Below the pieces are notes generated by a model. The model saw only the letters and a list, made by a program, of their open reading frames with translations, ran no database searches and was not told the DNA's origin. DNA of 64,000 nucleotides. It comes from Anaerospora hongkongensis (GTDB lineage Bacteria > Bacillota > Negativicutes > Sporomusales > DSM-15969). A program made the position numbers and the translations under genes. The stretch covers positions 186,001 through 250,000 of the forward strand of contig NZ_SLUI01000005.1 of the NCBI RefSeq assembly GCF_004339805.1, read 5' to 3'. Below, piece after piece: positions 26,627 through 36,000 of this stretch (its first letter is position 1; every line of letters starts with the position of its first letter).

Positions 26627-27034
26627 CTACAGGGCTTCGTCGCCGCGTTCACCGGTGCGGACTCGCACTGCTTCATATAGCGGCAGGACAAATATCTTAC
26701 CATCGCCGACGTTATATTCGGTTTTATTGGCCTTAATGAGTGATGCTACTACTGCAGGTACATCAGCATCATGGACTAACACCGTAAACAACCGGCGGGG
26801 GAATAATCTGGTTCCGTCCAAAAAGCCGGTAACCAATTCGACAACTTCCGGATCTTCCGGATCGGACATCGCCAGCAGCTTACTCTTTCTGTCTTCTACC
26901 AGCGCGGCATCAGTGACCAGTTTGCCCCTGCCCATTACTTTAAAGGTAGTAAAGCCGGGATAACCGACCTCAACCAGGGCTTTCTTTGTGGCATTTACCT
27001 TGTTCATGCGAATAATCGCAACAACTTCCTTCAT
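26627..27034 (-). CDS. nifI2: PII-like nitrogenase regulator NifI2
   Basis: Protein of 135 residues of the PII family, starting MKEVVAIIRMNKVNATKKAL, with the C-terminal GDGKIFVLPLYEAVRVRTGE signature. The T-loop region is longer than in GlnB and lacks the uridylylation Tyr context. In archaea and anaerobes NifI1 and NifI2 form a complex that switches off dinitrogenase when ammonium is available and is relieved by 2-oxoglutarate. It lies 25 bp upstream of nifD. Confidence 0.94.
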   Translation of the reverse strand: MKEVVAIIRMNKVNATKKALVEVGYPGFTTFKVMGRGKLVTDAALVEDRKSKLLAMSDPEDPEVVELVTGFLDGTRLFPRRLFTVLVHDADVPAVVASLIKANKTEYNVGDGKIFVLPLYEAVRVRTGERGDEAL

Positions 27035-27046
27035 TTCACTGCCCCC

Positions 27047-27376
27047 TTACAGGCTGCTTGCGCCGCTTGAAATTGTATAGGCCTCTTCTACAACACTGAC
27101 AAATATCTTTCCGTCACCAAAAGCGCCTTTTTCACCTGTCTTGGCAGTCTTGAGAACAATACTGATTACATCTTCTTTGTCTTTTTCTTCATCCACAACC
27201 ATAAATAAGAGTGTCTTCGGTATTTCATCATAGACGATATCGCCAATGCGAATCCCCTTTTGTTTACCCCGGCCAACAACATCGATTTTGGTTACCGCAT
27301 GAAACCCGGCCCGGGATAATTCGTAAATGACTTCATCTGCTTTGTCTGGTCTAACCATCGCACGTACAAGAAACAT
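27047..27376 (-). CDS. nifI1: PII-like nitrogenase regulator NifI1
   Basis: Protein of 109 residues of the PII family (MFLVRAMVRPDKADEVIYEL...GDGKIFVSVVEEAYTI). Position directly after nifH and before nifI2 is the standard arrangement in methanogens and clostridia. It partners NifI2 in post-translational control of NifDK. GGAGGAG precedes the ATG. Confidence 0.94.
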   Translation of the reverse strand: MFLVRAMVRPDKADEVIYELSRAGFHAVTKIDVVGRGKQKGIRIGDIVYDEIPKTLLFMVVDEEKDKEDVISIVLKTAKTGEKGAFGDGKIFVSVVEEAYTISSGASSL

Positions 27377-27421
27377 ATGGTCAACTCCTCCAACATTTCA
27401 TTTTTAGTTTGTGACGAAGCT

Positions 27422-28276
<855 letters not shown>

Positions 28277-28314
28277 TTAAAGCTGTCTTGAAACCATCAA
28301 ACTGTTAGGGTATA

Positions 28315-28536
28315 ATGAAAAATAGGTAAATTTAAGCCAGTGCCTCTGGATAATTTGCCATCGCCTCACTGGTACTGCCATACTGGTGAGGCTTTTCTAT
28401 TGGGTAAACTGGTTTTATCACCCATGGACCACCCCCTCTCAACGAAAAATGGGTAAACTTAATAGCCAGTGCCCCTGGTTTATTTCTCACCTGCTTAAGC
28501 AGTACTGCCATACCGCTTGAGCATGAATCCTTTACC
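28315..28536 (-). promoter_or_regulatory. Tandem structured leader elements upstream of nifH
   Basis: Two related copies of about 85-95 nt occur in the nifH leader, about 130 nt apart. Each has a hairpin whose loop holds TATGGCAGTAC (copy A loop at 28512-28502, arms TGCTCAAGC/GCTTAAGCA; copy B loop at 28382-28372, arms GCCTCAC/GTGAGGC). Each then has a second hairpin CCAG-RGGCA-CTGG (28478-28466; 28349-28337), followed by TTTACCYATTTTTCRTT. Stems differ in sequence but pair in both copies, which is evidence for RNA structure. I do not recognise it as a known riboswitch class. Confidence 0.6.
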
Positions 28537-28547
28537 GACTGCAGCAC
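28332..28547 (-). CDS. Possible small protein in the nifH leader
   Basis: A 71-codon frame begins with GTG at 28547, about 10 bases after a strong AAGGAGGTGAG. An in-frame GTG at 28562 would overlap that site. The product (begins VLQSVKDSCSSG) has no recognised motif. The frame runs through both leader repeats, but the two repeat blocks are offset by 130 and 129 nt, so they do not keep one reading frame. That favours conservation at the RNA level over a protein. It may instead be a leader ORF. Confidence 0.3.
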   Translation of the reverse strand: MLQSVKDSCSSGMAVLLKQVRNKPGALAIKFTHFSLRGGGPWVIKPVYPIEKPHQYGSTSEAMANYPEALA

Positions 28548-28602
28548 CGTTTTTTTGCTCACCTCCTTAGCCTTAAACCTGCTGGTTTTTATTTAATAAA
28601 TA

Positions 28603-28650
28603 CAATGGGGCTTATAAGACGTACATAGAGTACGTTTATAAGCCCCATTG
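28603..28650 (-). repeat. Long perfect hairpin, copy 2, in nif leader region
   Basis: CAATGGGGCTTATAA pairs perfectly with TTATAAGCCCCATTG; an inner stem ACGTAC/GTACGT extends it. On the minus strand it is followed by TATTTATT, so it could terminate transcription. Its 5' arm closely resembles that of the hairpin at 28725-28758. Confidence 0.7.
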
Positions 28651-28724
28651 CTTACCCTCTGACCATAATCCTAAACTATCAGGCCAACATTGCGTTGCAC
28701 GATTATCCGGGGTATACACACTAA

Positions 28725-28758
28725 GAGCTTACAAACGGCAGATTCCGCTTGTAAGCTC
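28725..28758 (-). repeat. Hairpin, copy 1, in nif leader region
   Basis: GAGCTTACAA-N-CGG pairs with CCG-N-TTGTAAGCTC. The sequence before and in its 5' arm, AAGCAATGGAGCTTA, is repeated as AAGCAATGGGGCTTA in the hairpin at 28603-28650. The 5' arm of this copy could therefore pair with the 3' arm of the other. Confidence 0.6.
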
Positions 28759-28891
28759 CATTGCTTAATTTGTTTTTTAAGTTAAACAGAGTGTAACACA
28801 GCATTGCAATCAACGCAATAGGCAGTTTAAAATTCGTAATATTAAATCCATTCAGTCAACACATAAGTATTTACCAAAAAGACATGCCCAC

Positions 28892-30016
28892 TTAACAATC
28901 TACTGACTGACGAATAATCGAGATAACAAGTTCTCCCGTCTTATACAGATCGGCTTCTTTAATAAATTCATCAGTTGTGTGAACTTTGTTCATGCCTACC
29001 CCCAGTACCACTGAAGGAATGCCGTAGAGATTAAAAAAGTTGGCATCACTGCCGCCGCCAGTGCCTTTTAAGACCGGTTCCAGACCAATGGCCCGGACAG
29101 CTTGCTTGCTTACCATCACTACCGGCATTTCTTCCTTCAGGACAAACGGATCATACGCTTTTGTTACCTTAACCTCTGCCTTTGCTTTGTTGGCAGTTGC
29201 AACCCGTTCAAACGTTTCGACCATATGCTGGGTCTGAGCAGCCAGTTTATCCATATTGCGGCTGCGGGCCTCAGCAATAATGGTGACTTGCTCCGGTACA
29301 ATATTCGTAGCACCGCCGCCTTTAATATTGCCTACATTTGCTGTTGTTTCAAAGTCAATCCGGCCATCTTTCAGCTCAGCCATGGCCTTGGCAGCCACAA
29401 TAATGGCATTGACACCGTCTTCGGGCGCAATACCGGCATGAGCTGTTTTCCCCCGAACAAGCACTTCGATTTTATTCTGGCCGGGAGCCATCATAATAAT
29501 TTCGCCCGGCGATCCGCTGGAATCCAGCACAAAGCCCATAGCAGCCCGCAGCTGTGCTTTGTCGATATTCTTCGAGCCATTAAGACCGCCCTCTTCCGCA
29601 ATGGTGAAAACAACCTGAATGTCGCCGTGGGGAATATTCTGCTCCTTGATCACCCGCATTGCTTCCAGTATAGCCACCACACCAGCCTTATCATCCGCTC
29701 CCAGGATCGTATTGCCTGCTGAAGTAATGATCCCGTTTTCCAGTTTGGGCTCTACCCCTGCACAAGGCTCTACACAGTCCATATGGGCACTGAACATAAC
29801 CGCCGGCGCACCGCTGACCGTTCCCTGCCAGTTGGCAATAATATTGCCGGCATTGCCGCCAATTTTCTCACCGGCATTGTCTTCACTCACCGCCGCACCA
29901 AGCTCAGCCAGCCGGGCCTTCAGAACGTCCGCCACCTGCCGCTCTTCCTTTGTTGAACATTTAATCCGCACCAGCTCAAAAAATTCCTGCAGCATTCTTT
30001 CCTGATTGACCATCAT
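28892..30016 (-). CDS. M20 family peptidase, PepT-like
   Basis: Protein of 374 residues of the M20 zinc peptidase family, subgroup similar to tripeptidase PepT. Metal-site motifs are SAHMDCVEP, GADDKAGV and AEEGG (catalytic Glu and a ligand), with the C-terminal His in KVHTTDEF. The dimerisation (lid) domain lies in the middle from GKTAHAGIAPEDG. The ATG at 30016 follows GGAGGAG. It should cleave small peptides in the cytoplasm. It is upstream of, and on the same strand as, the nif leader, but nothing suggests a functional link. Confidence 0.88.
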   Translation of the reverse strand: MMVNQERMLQEFFELVRIKCSTKEERQVADVLKARLAELGAAVSEDNAGEKIGGNAGNIIANWQGTVSGAPAVMFSAHMDCVEPCAGVEPKLENGIITSAGNTILGADDKAGVVAILEAMRVIKEQNIPHGDIQVVFTIAEEGGLNGSKNIDKAQLRAAMGFVLDSSGSPGEIIMMAPGQNKIEVLVRGKTAHAGIAPEDGVNAIIVAAKAMAELKDGRIDFETTANVGNIKGGGATNIVPEQVTIIAEARSRNMDKLAAQTQHMVETFERVATANKAKAEVKVTKAYDPFVLKEEMPVVMVSKQAVRAIGLEPVLKGTGGGSDANFFNLYGIPSVVLGVGMNKVHTTDEFIKEADLYKTGELVISIIRQSVDC

Positions 30017-30170
30017 AATCCTCCTCCGTTCTCCCTTTTCCTCCGCCATTGTCTCTCCAGCATGGACCGAAGGCACAATTAACGACCGTATGTCCACTGT
30101 AATATGTTGGATATCACTCTAGATTATTCCTGCATATACCGGTATATACTAACGGTAAAACTAAGAGAAG

Positions 30171-30485
30171 GTGTGTACCATCGCTAAAATTATTGCCCTC
30201 CAGTCTCACTACGGTTCAATTGCCCGGCATTTACAACAGCACGGCTATCATATTATCTCCCTGCAGCAGGCTGCCGAGCCCGGCCAGCGGGTCGATGCCC
30301 TGCTGGTAACAGGCTACCGGCCGGATATGGATGAACTGAGCGGCTGCGCCTCAGCCGATATTACAGTTGGTTCCGGCTGCAGCGTGCTGGATGAACGGCA
30401 GGCGCTGACGCTCAATATAACCGGCCAGCGTCCTGAGCAAGTACGGAGCGCCCTGGAAAGACACCTTCGACGGCAGGAAATGTAG
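30171..30485 (+). CDS. YkuS-like (UPF0180) small protein
   Basis: Reading from a GTG at 30171 gives 104 residues, of which the part from AKIIALQSHYG onwards resembles the UPF0180/YkuS family (a conserved short N-terminal domain followed by GYHIISL and ALLVTGYRPDMD). The true start is unclear: GAGAAGG is 8 bases before ATCGCTAAAATT, where relatives would have ATGGCTAAA, while the GTG is too close to that site. Function of the family is unknown. It is divergent from the peptidase gene, and a 14-bp palindrome ATATACCGGTATAT (30134-30147) lies between them. Confidence 0.6.
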   Translation: MCTIAKIIALQSHYGSIARHLQQHGYHIISLQQAAEPGQRVDALLVTGYRPDMDELSGCASADITVGSGCSVLDERQALTLNITGQRPEQVRSALERHLRRQEM

Positions 30486-30486
30486 C

Positions 30487-31458
30487 TTAACCGCCAATAC
30501 GCGACATGCATCTGCCGCTCTCTTGCCCCTTGGTGAAAAACTGCTGATGCGGCTTATTCCATATGATTTGTTTTATTTGCTCGCCCAGTTCCTGATCAGA
30601 AACTCCTGACCGCAGTTGATCGCGCAGGGAGTATTCTTCATTGGACAGCAGACAGGGTTTCAGGCAGCCGTCAGGAGTGATGCGAATGCGGTTGCATGAG
30701 GCGCAGAAATGCTGCGATACAGGAGTGATAAAGCCAATGGACCCCTGGGATTCGGGAATACGGTATATTTTAGCCGGACAACTCCCGCCCAGCTCTGGAA
30801 CCAACCTGGTAAAACCGGCATCAACCAGCTGCTGCTTCATTTGCGCAGCAGTAAACAAATAATCCTGGCCGGCACGAAAGGGCATATATTCGATAAAGCG
30901 GACCTGGTAATGGTTGCGAATAGCAAAGCTGGCCATATCGGCAATCTCATCAGCATTAACCCCTTTCATAACCACCATATTCAGTTTTACCGGAGTCAGT
31001 CCGGCTTCCTGAGCCTTTTGAATACCCGCGAGGACCTGGTTCAATCTATCCTGGCCGGTAAGCCGGATAAACCGGTCCCGCTTGAGCGTATCGAGGCTGA
31101 CATTGATACGCTTAACTCCTGCCTGCTGTAAGGAAAGAGCGTGTTCTTCCAGCAGGCTGCCATTTGTCGTCAGGCCAACTTCCCGAATACCGGGAATACG
31201 CACAACTTTGCGCAAGAAAGCCAGTAAACCCTTGCGTACCAAAGGCTCTCCACCGGTAATGCGTACTTTATCTATCCCCAGTGCGGCGAACACACTAATA
31301 AGCCGGATTAGTTCCTCATAGCGTAAGATTTTATGATGATCCAGCCATTCTACACCATCGGACGGCATACAATATTGGCAGCGAAAATTACACCTATCCG
31401 TCACAGCAATCCGCAGATAATGAATATGACGGCCAAGCTGGTCGTACATTTCAGCCAT
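30487..31458 (-). CDS. moaA: GTP 3',8-cyclase MoaA
   Basis: Protein of 323 residues. The radical SAM motif is TDRCNFRCQYCMP; the second cluster is bound by the C-terminal cysteines in CASCNRIR and a Cys 14 residues later (KPCLLS). The essential C-terminal double glycine (SRIGG) is present. It performs the first step of molybdopterin synthesis. It lies just downstream of fdhF, which needs the cofactor, though a terminator (31537-31578) separates them. Confidence 0.96.
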   Translation of the reverse strand: MAEMYDQLGRHIHYLRIAVTDRCNFRCQYCMPSDGVEWLDHHKILRYEELIRLISVFAALGIDKVRITGGEPLVRKGLLAFLRKVVRIPGIREVGLTTNGSLLEEHALSLQQAGVKRINVSLDTLKRDRFIRLTGQDRLNQVLAGIQKAQEAGLTPVKLNMVVMKGVNADEIADMASFAIRNHYQVRFIEYMPFRAGQDYLFTAAQMKQQLVDAGFTRLVPELGGSCPAKIYRIPESQGSIGFITPVSQHFCASCNRIRITPDGCLKPCLLSNEEYSLRDQLRSGVSDQELGEQIKQIIWNKPHQQFFTKGQESGRCMSRIGG

Positions 31459-31536
31459 TTTTTCACCTTCCCCCGGAATTACTCAGCTGTCTTTTCAAAT
31501 TTACAAGGCTTTGGCCTTGTACCGCTGAGCGGTAAG

Positions 31537-31578
31537 AAAAAGAGACCTATTTATCTGGGTAAAAATAGGTCTCTTTTT
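31537..31578 (-). terminator. Terminator after fdhF
   Basis: AAAAAGAGACCTATTT pairs with AAATAGGTCTCTTTTT. On the minus strand the 3' arm ends in TTTTT, 13 bp after the fdhF stop codon. Confidence 0.88.
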
Positions 31579-31590
31579 CATTGGTCGGGC

Positions 31591-33735
31591 CTACCCGTTG
31601 TGAACTTTGGCACCCATCTGCCGTTTTATATTGTCATACTCTTGGATAACATATTGTTCAGCCCAGCGCTGATCAGCGATTTTTTCCACTTTTGCCGCAC
31701 AGAACTTATACTCGGGAGTCTTGGATATTGGATCCAGGTTGTCAATCGTCAATTCATTACAAGAGCCAACCCACCAGTGATAGGTCATATATATGGCGCC
31801 CTTTCGTACGCGCTCTGTTGCCATGACCCGTGAGATTACCCGGCCGCGCCGGGTTGATACCCAGACGAGGTCCTGATCTTCTACCCCTAGCTCTGCCACA
31901 TCTTCCACACTCATCTGCACATAGCCCGGTTCATCGGCCAGCTGCTGCAAAGCCGCACAGTTGCCGGTCATGGTCCGTACCGAATAATGGCCTACCTCCC
32001 GCACAGTGGAAAGGATCAGCGGATACTTCTCGTCCGGCAGTTCCTTTGGCGGCCGCCATTCTGTGGCAAACAGCTTCCCTTTGCCGTTGGGCGTATCAAA
32101 CCGGAAGCCTTTATAAAGATACGGTGTTCCCGGATGCTCTTTCGTCGGACAGGGCCACTGTATACTGTCCAGTTCGTCCAGATGCTCATAAGTGGCACCG
32201 GCATACAGGGGACATAGATCAATCATTTCCTGCCAGATTTCTTCGGTATTGTTGTAGTGCATGGGATATCCCATAGCCGTCGCGACCAGCGAGATAATCT
32301 CCCAGTCAGGCTTAACATCGCCCTTTGGTTCCACTGCCTTACGGAACCGCTGGAAGCCGCGGTCAGCCGAAGAATATACCCCTTCATGCTCGCCCCAGGA
32401 CGTAGCCGGCAAAACGACATCGGCATGCATAGCCGTTTTATTCATAAAAATGTCCTGAACGACCACCAGTTCCAGATTATCCAGCGTGTGCCGCATATGG
32501 GCGGCATTCGGATCGCTCTGCACCGGATCTTCGCCAAAAATGTAGAAGGCTTTAATCTTCCCTTCATGGGCATGATGCGGCATTTCCGTCATCGTAATAC
32601 CTGGGTTGGCCGGAAGGCTGGTATTCCAGGCTTTTTCAAATTTTTCCCGGACTTTGGGATCAGCAACCGGCTGGTAGCCGGGATACAGATTGGGCAGGCA
32701 CCCTACATCGCAGGTTCCCTGCACATTATTTTGCCCCCGCACAGGGCCGACGCCCACGTTGGGTTTCCCCAGGTTTCCAGTAAGCAGCGCCAGTCCGGAC
32801 AGACCTTTGACAACATCCACCGCCTGACCATATTGCGTAACGCCCATCCCCCACAGGATAAAAGCGCTGGGCGCGGCAGCATAAATGCGCATGGCTTCCC
32901 GGATATCCCGGGCCGGTATCCCGGTAATTTTTTCAACATACTCCGGTGTATAGCTTGCTACCAGCTTACGGTATTCCTCGAATCCTTCCGTATAGCTGGC
33001 TACATATTGTTTATCATACAGTTCTTCTTCGATCAGAACATTGGCAAAGGCATTGACCAAAGCCATGTTCGTGCCATTTTTAATCGGCAGCCATAAGTCG
33101 GCGATTCTCGCCGCTTCGGTGAAACGAGGATCGGTAACAATAATTTTTGCTCCCTTTTCCTTCGCTTTAATAATGCGCCGTCCCACAATCGGATGAGAAT
33201 CTGCCGCATTGTAACCGAAAATAAATAAGCACTTCGTATCTTCGATTTCGGGGATCGAGTTGGACATTGCTCCATTACCTAATGTGTAGGCCAGACCGGC
33301 CACAGAGGGAGCGTGTCAAACACGGGCACAATGGTCAATATTATTTGTGCCGATCACCGCCCTTGTAAATTTTTGCATAACATAGTTAGCCTCATTGCCG
33401 GGGCCGCGAGCCGAACCGGTGCACATGATGGCATCCGGACCATACTTATCTTTAATCGCCTGCAATTTATCGGCAACAAACCGGATCGCTTCCTCCCAGG
33501 CGACTTCTATTAATTCACCGTTCTTCCTAAGCAGCGGTTTTGTCAGCCGCTTGGTAAGCCGTTTTGTATCATTGAGGAAATCCCAGCCATAATGGCCTTT
33601 CAGGCATAGCGTCCCCTCATTCGTACGGCCCTGGGCCGGTTCAGCGCTTAAAATAGCATTGTTTTCTACTATCAGGTTGATCCGGCAGCCAGCTCCGCAA
33701 TAGGGACATACTGTCAGCACTTTTTCACTCATCAT
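31591..33735 (-). CDS. fdhF: Selenocysteine formate dehydrogenase FdhF (FDH-H type)
   Basis: The gene spans an in-frame TGA at 33316-33318 read as selenocysteine, giving 714 residues with Sec140, the same position as in Escherichia coli FDH-H (context HCARV-U-HAPSVAGLAYTLGNG). The N-terminus binds a [4Fe-4S] cluster (CPYCGAGC and CLKGHYGWDF), and the rest is the bis-MGD molybdopterin oxidoreductase fold. It oxidises formate to CO2 or the reverse, in the cytoplasm. It is the last gene of the long hydrogenase operon, 18 bp after a HycB-like ferredoxin gene. Treating the TGA as a stop would give two fragments. Confidence 0.96.
33286..33318 (-). promoter_or_regulatory. SECIS element of fdhF
   Basis: Directly after the UGA an RNA hairpin forms with arms GUGGCC (33303-33298) and GGCCUAC (33292-33286, one bulged U) and loop GGUCU (33297-33293). 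The loop starts 18 nt after the UGA, the same distance and the same loop sequence as in the Escherichia coli fdhF SECIS. SelB should bind here. Confidence 0.9.
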
Positions 33736-33753
33736 TCTACCTCCTCTGGATGG

Positions 33754-34329
33754 TTACTTAAAAGAAATGCGCGATAACTCCTCTGCACAAGCCGTTCTTC
33801 TTTTACGGACATGCCTGGACATCGTGGCACCTTCAATGGGTTTAAAAGCCTGAGTGGGACATACACCTGCACAGGCAGGTCCCTCGGGCCTGTTAATGCA
33901 CAAATCACACTTCAATGCTATAATTCGCTCTTTTTGCTGCTCCCCCTCCCCATCAACGATTTTCAGACCATTCTGTAAAAGCCGTTCTCCTTTATCAACC
34001 TGCGGAACAAGATCAATTACCCCAAATGGACAGGCAATGATACAGTTTTTACAGCCGATACAGGCATCAGGATTAATTTGAATGGTATTATTTATGTTTA
34101 CAATACCTTTGGACGGGCAGACATTGGCGCAGGGTGCGTCTTCACACTGACGGCACTGAACAGGAACACTGATCGTAGCAGTTTTGACCACCCTCAGCCG
34201 TGGATAAAAAGCCTGGTCCACAGCGCCGGTTATCAGTGCATCTTCCGGTGAATGAGCCAGTACGCAGGCAATTTCGCAAGTACGGCAGCCAATGCATTTA
34301 TTAGGATCGGCCACGATAAACTTATTCAT
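33754..34329 (-). CDS. HycB-like polyferredoxin, electron-transfer subunit of FdhF
   Basis: Protein of 191 residues with four [4Fe-4S] binding cysteine groups: CIGCRTCEIAC, CRQCEDAPCANVC, CIGCKNCIIAC and CDLC...CAGVC. This is the HycB/HyfA/FdhB pattern. It lies between fdhD and fdhF, so it is the best candidate to take electrons from FdhF. It has two close relatives at 42592 and 44571 in the same operon. Confidence 0.9.
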   Translation of the reverse strand: MNKFIVADPNKCIGCRTCEIACVLAHSPEDALITGAVDQAFYPRLRVVKTATISVPVQCRQCEDAPCANVCPSKGIVNINNTIQINPDACIGCKNCIIACPFGVIDLVPQVDKGERLLQNGLKIVDGEGEQQKERIIALKCDLCINRPEGPACAGVCPTQAFKPIEGATMSRHVRKRRTACAEELSRISFK

Positions 34330-34394
34330 GAAAAAGTTCCTCCTCTCCTTATCTACATCACATTTGAAGGATATTGTTTAACCTCTTCCTTTGA

Positions 34395-35207
34395 CTATTT
34401 CCCGTCATTGTCCACCAGCACCCGCTCGGCACCTGTATAGACGTGAAACCAGTCTCCTTTGGCTACACCGATTAACGTTATGCCCAGTTTTACAGCCATA
34501 TCAATGGCCAGGGATGTCGGTACAGACCGGGCAACAACCACCGGCACACCCATTTTGCTGACTTTAAGTATAATTTCCGATGAAACACGACCACTGAAGA
34601 CGAGAATTTTGTCCGCCGGATTCACGCCGCTCTCCAGGCATTTGCCGTATAGCTTGTCAAACACATTGTGCCTGCCAATATCTTCAGCAAAGCATATGAG
34701 GCTGCCATTTTGGGCCAGCGCCCCGCTGTGCACACCGGAAGTAACCCGGTGCGTCGCCGAAGCCTCTTCCAGCAGAAGTGCATATTGGTTAATGTCTTGG
34801 GCCCGGACACGCAGCTCACTGTCGATCTCTTTGGATACACGGGCATCGTTGGCAAAATAAAACTCGGCCCGGCCCCGGCCGCAGCACGCGGTGAGACAGC
34901 GTTTCAGATACATCCGCCCGGCATTGTCAGGAACCTGATCGGCTTCGGCCCAAATCAGGCCCCGTTCTTCATCCACCGTAAACTCCGTTAAATCGGCAAT
35001 ACTGCCAAGCATCCCCTCTGAAACCAGAAAGCCCAGGGCCAGGTAGCGCTGCTCCACCGGTGAGCACAACATTGTGACCAGTTCTTTGCCGTTTAAATAC
35101 AGCGTCAACGGTTCTTCTTCAGACACCATATCCTCAACGGGAAGCAGTTTTTCATCTATTACTTTTAGCGCAGGATAAGAATATACGCCAGTTCGTTTTT
35201 CCTGCAT
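34395..35207 (-). CDS. fdhD: Formate dehydrogenase sulfurtransferase FdhD
   Basis: Protein of 270 residues with the conserved cysteine loop CLTACCGRGR and the C-terminal SGRVSSEIILKVSKMGVPVV block of FdhD. FdhD passes sulfur from a cysteine desulfurase to the molybdenum cofactor, which is needed for formate dehydrogenase activity. Its place one gene upstream of the FdhF module fits this. Confidence 0.95.
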   Translation of the reverse strand: MQEKRTGVYSYPALKVIDEKLLPVEDMVSEEEPLTLYLNGKELVTMLCSPVEQRYLALGFLVSEGMLGSIADLTEFTVDEERGLIWAEADQVPDNAGRMYLKRCLTACCGRGRAEFYFANDARVSKEIDSELRVRAQDINQYALLLEEASATHRVTSGVHSGALAQNGSLICFAEDIGRHNVFDKLYGKCLESGVNPADKILVFSGRVSSEIILKVSKMGVPVVVARSVPTSLAIDMAVKLGITLIGVAKGDWFHVYTGAERVLVDNDGK

Positions 35208-35260
35208 TTGTACACCTTCTTATCATTTATTTGACTTTCTGGCCAGCCATATACAACAGC

Positions 35261-35989
35261 TTACAGACGGTCAAGAGCCAGCATAATGCCATGAATCAGG
35301 GCCTGGGGCCGGGGCGGGCAGCCGGGAACATACACGTCTACGGGAACAATGGCATCCACCGCACCGCGGATGGCATAGCTGTCACCATACGTCCGGCCGC
35401 TGCAGGCACAGCTGCCTACCGCCATGACCAGCTTCGGCGCAGGAGCCGCTTCATAGGTCATTTGCAAAGCTTGTGTAGAATTACGGGTAACCACCCCGGT
35501 GACCATCAGCAGATCGGCATGACGGGGAGAAGCAACAAAGTCGATACCATACTGCTGGACATCATAAATGGGATTACACAAGTGAGACATTTCAAAATCG
35601 CAGGCATTACAGGAGCCAATATCCACATGACGGACATGCAGGGAACGGCCCAGTGCCGAACGGATTTTCTTTTTAAGAGCTGCCGCAGCATCGTCTGCCA
35701 GCGCTCCGCCTAAAGAGGCCAGTTTATAGTTATTGGTTTGCTCCAAACAGCCTGCCGGACAGGCTTCGACACAGAGACCACAAAAGATACAAGCCTTTTG
35801 CTCAATAACAGGCACTTCCTGCCGCATGGTGATTGCCTGTGTAGGGCAGGCAGTAAGGCATTGCCGGCAATCCCGGCAGTTCCCCGGCAGCACCCTGACC
35901 TCACCGGCGGCTTGTTCAGGCAGGGGTACGGCATCCCAATTTTTTGTTACAGTGCCTGTAGCCACAATTTTGCGCATAACATTTAGCAT
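35261..35989 (-). CDS. Fusion of 2[4Fe-4S] ferredoxin and NuoB/HyfI-like small subunit
   Basis: Protein of 242 residues. Residues 30-85 form a NuoI/HyfH-like ferredoxin (CRDCRQCLTACP and CIFCGLCVEACP). Residues 120-242 form the NuoB/HycG-type small subunit with all cluster cysteines: GSCNACDFE, GSCACSG and PGCPPRP. In Escherichia coli Hyf these are two proteins (HyfH and HyfI). The start at 35989 has GGAGG upstream and avoids overlap with the preceding gene. It should relay electrons from soluble ferredoxin-type subunits to the membrane arm. Confidence 0.9.
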   Translation of the reverse strand: MLNVMRKIVATGTVTKNWDAVPLPEQAAGEVRVLPGNCRDCRQCLTACPTQAITMRQEVPVIEQKACIFCGLCVEACPAGCLEQTNNYKLASLGGALADDAAAALKKKIRSALGRSLHVRHVDIGSCNACDFEMSHLCNPIYDVQQYGIDFVASPRHADLLMVTGVVTRNSTQALQMTYEAAPAPKLVMAVGSCACSGRTYGDSYAIRGAVDAIVPVDVYVPGCPPRPQALIHGIMLALDRL

Positions 35990-36000
35990 CTCACTACCTC

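Noticed and set aside
28315..28536. Cobalamin, molybdenum-cofactor, glycine or c-di-GMP riboswitch in the nif leader
   Set aside because: None of the diagnostic conserved boxes of these classes is present, so no known name is given.
28332..28562. Two-repeat protein encoded in the nifH leader
   Set aside because: The repeats are offset by lengths that break the reading frame, so the repetition is better explained at the RNA level; the ORF is listed only with low confidence.
33303..33318. fdhF as a frameshifted or truncated pseudogene split by TGA
   Set aside because: The TGA is at the universal Sec position (residue 140), the frame continues without a shift, and a SECIS hairpin follows at the correct distance.
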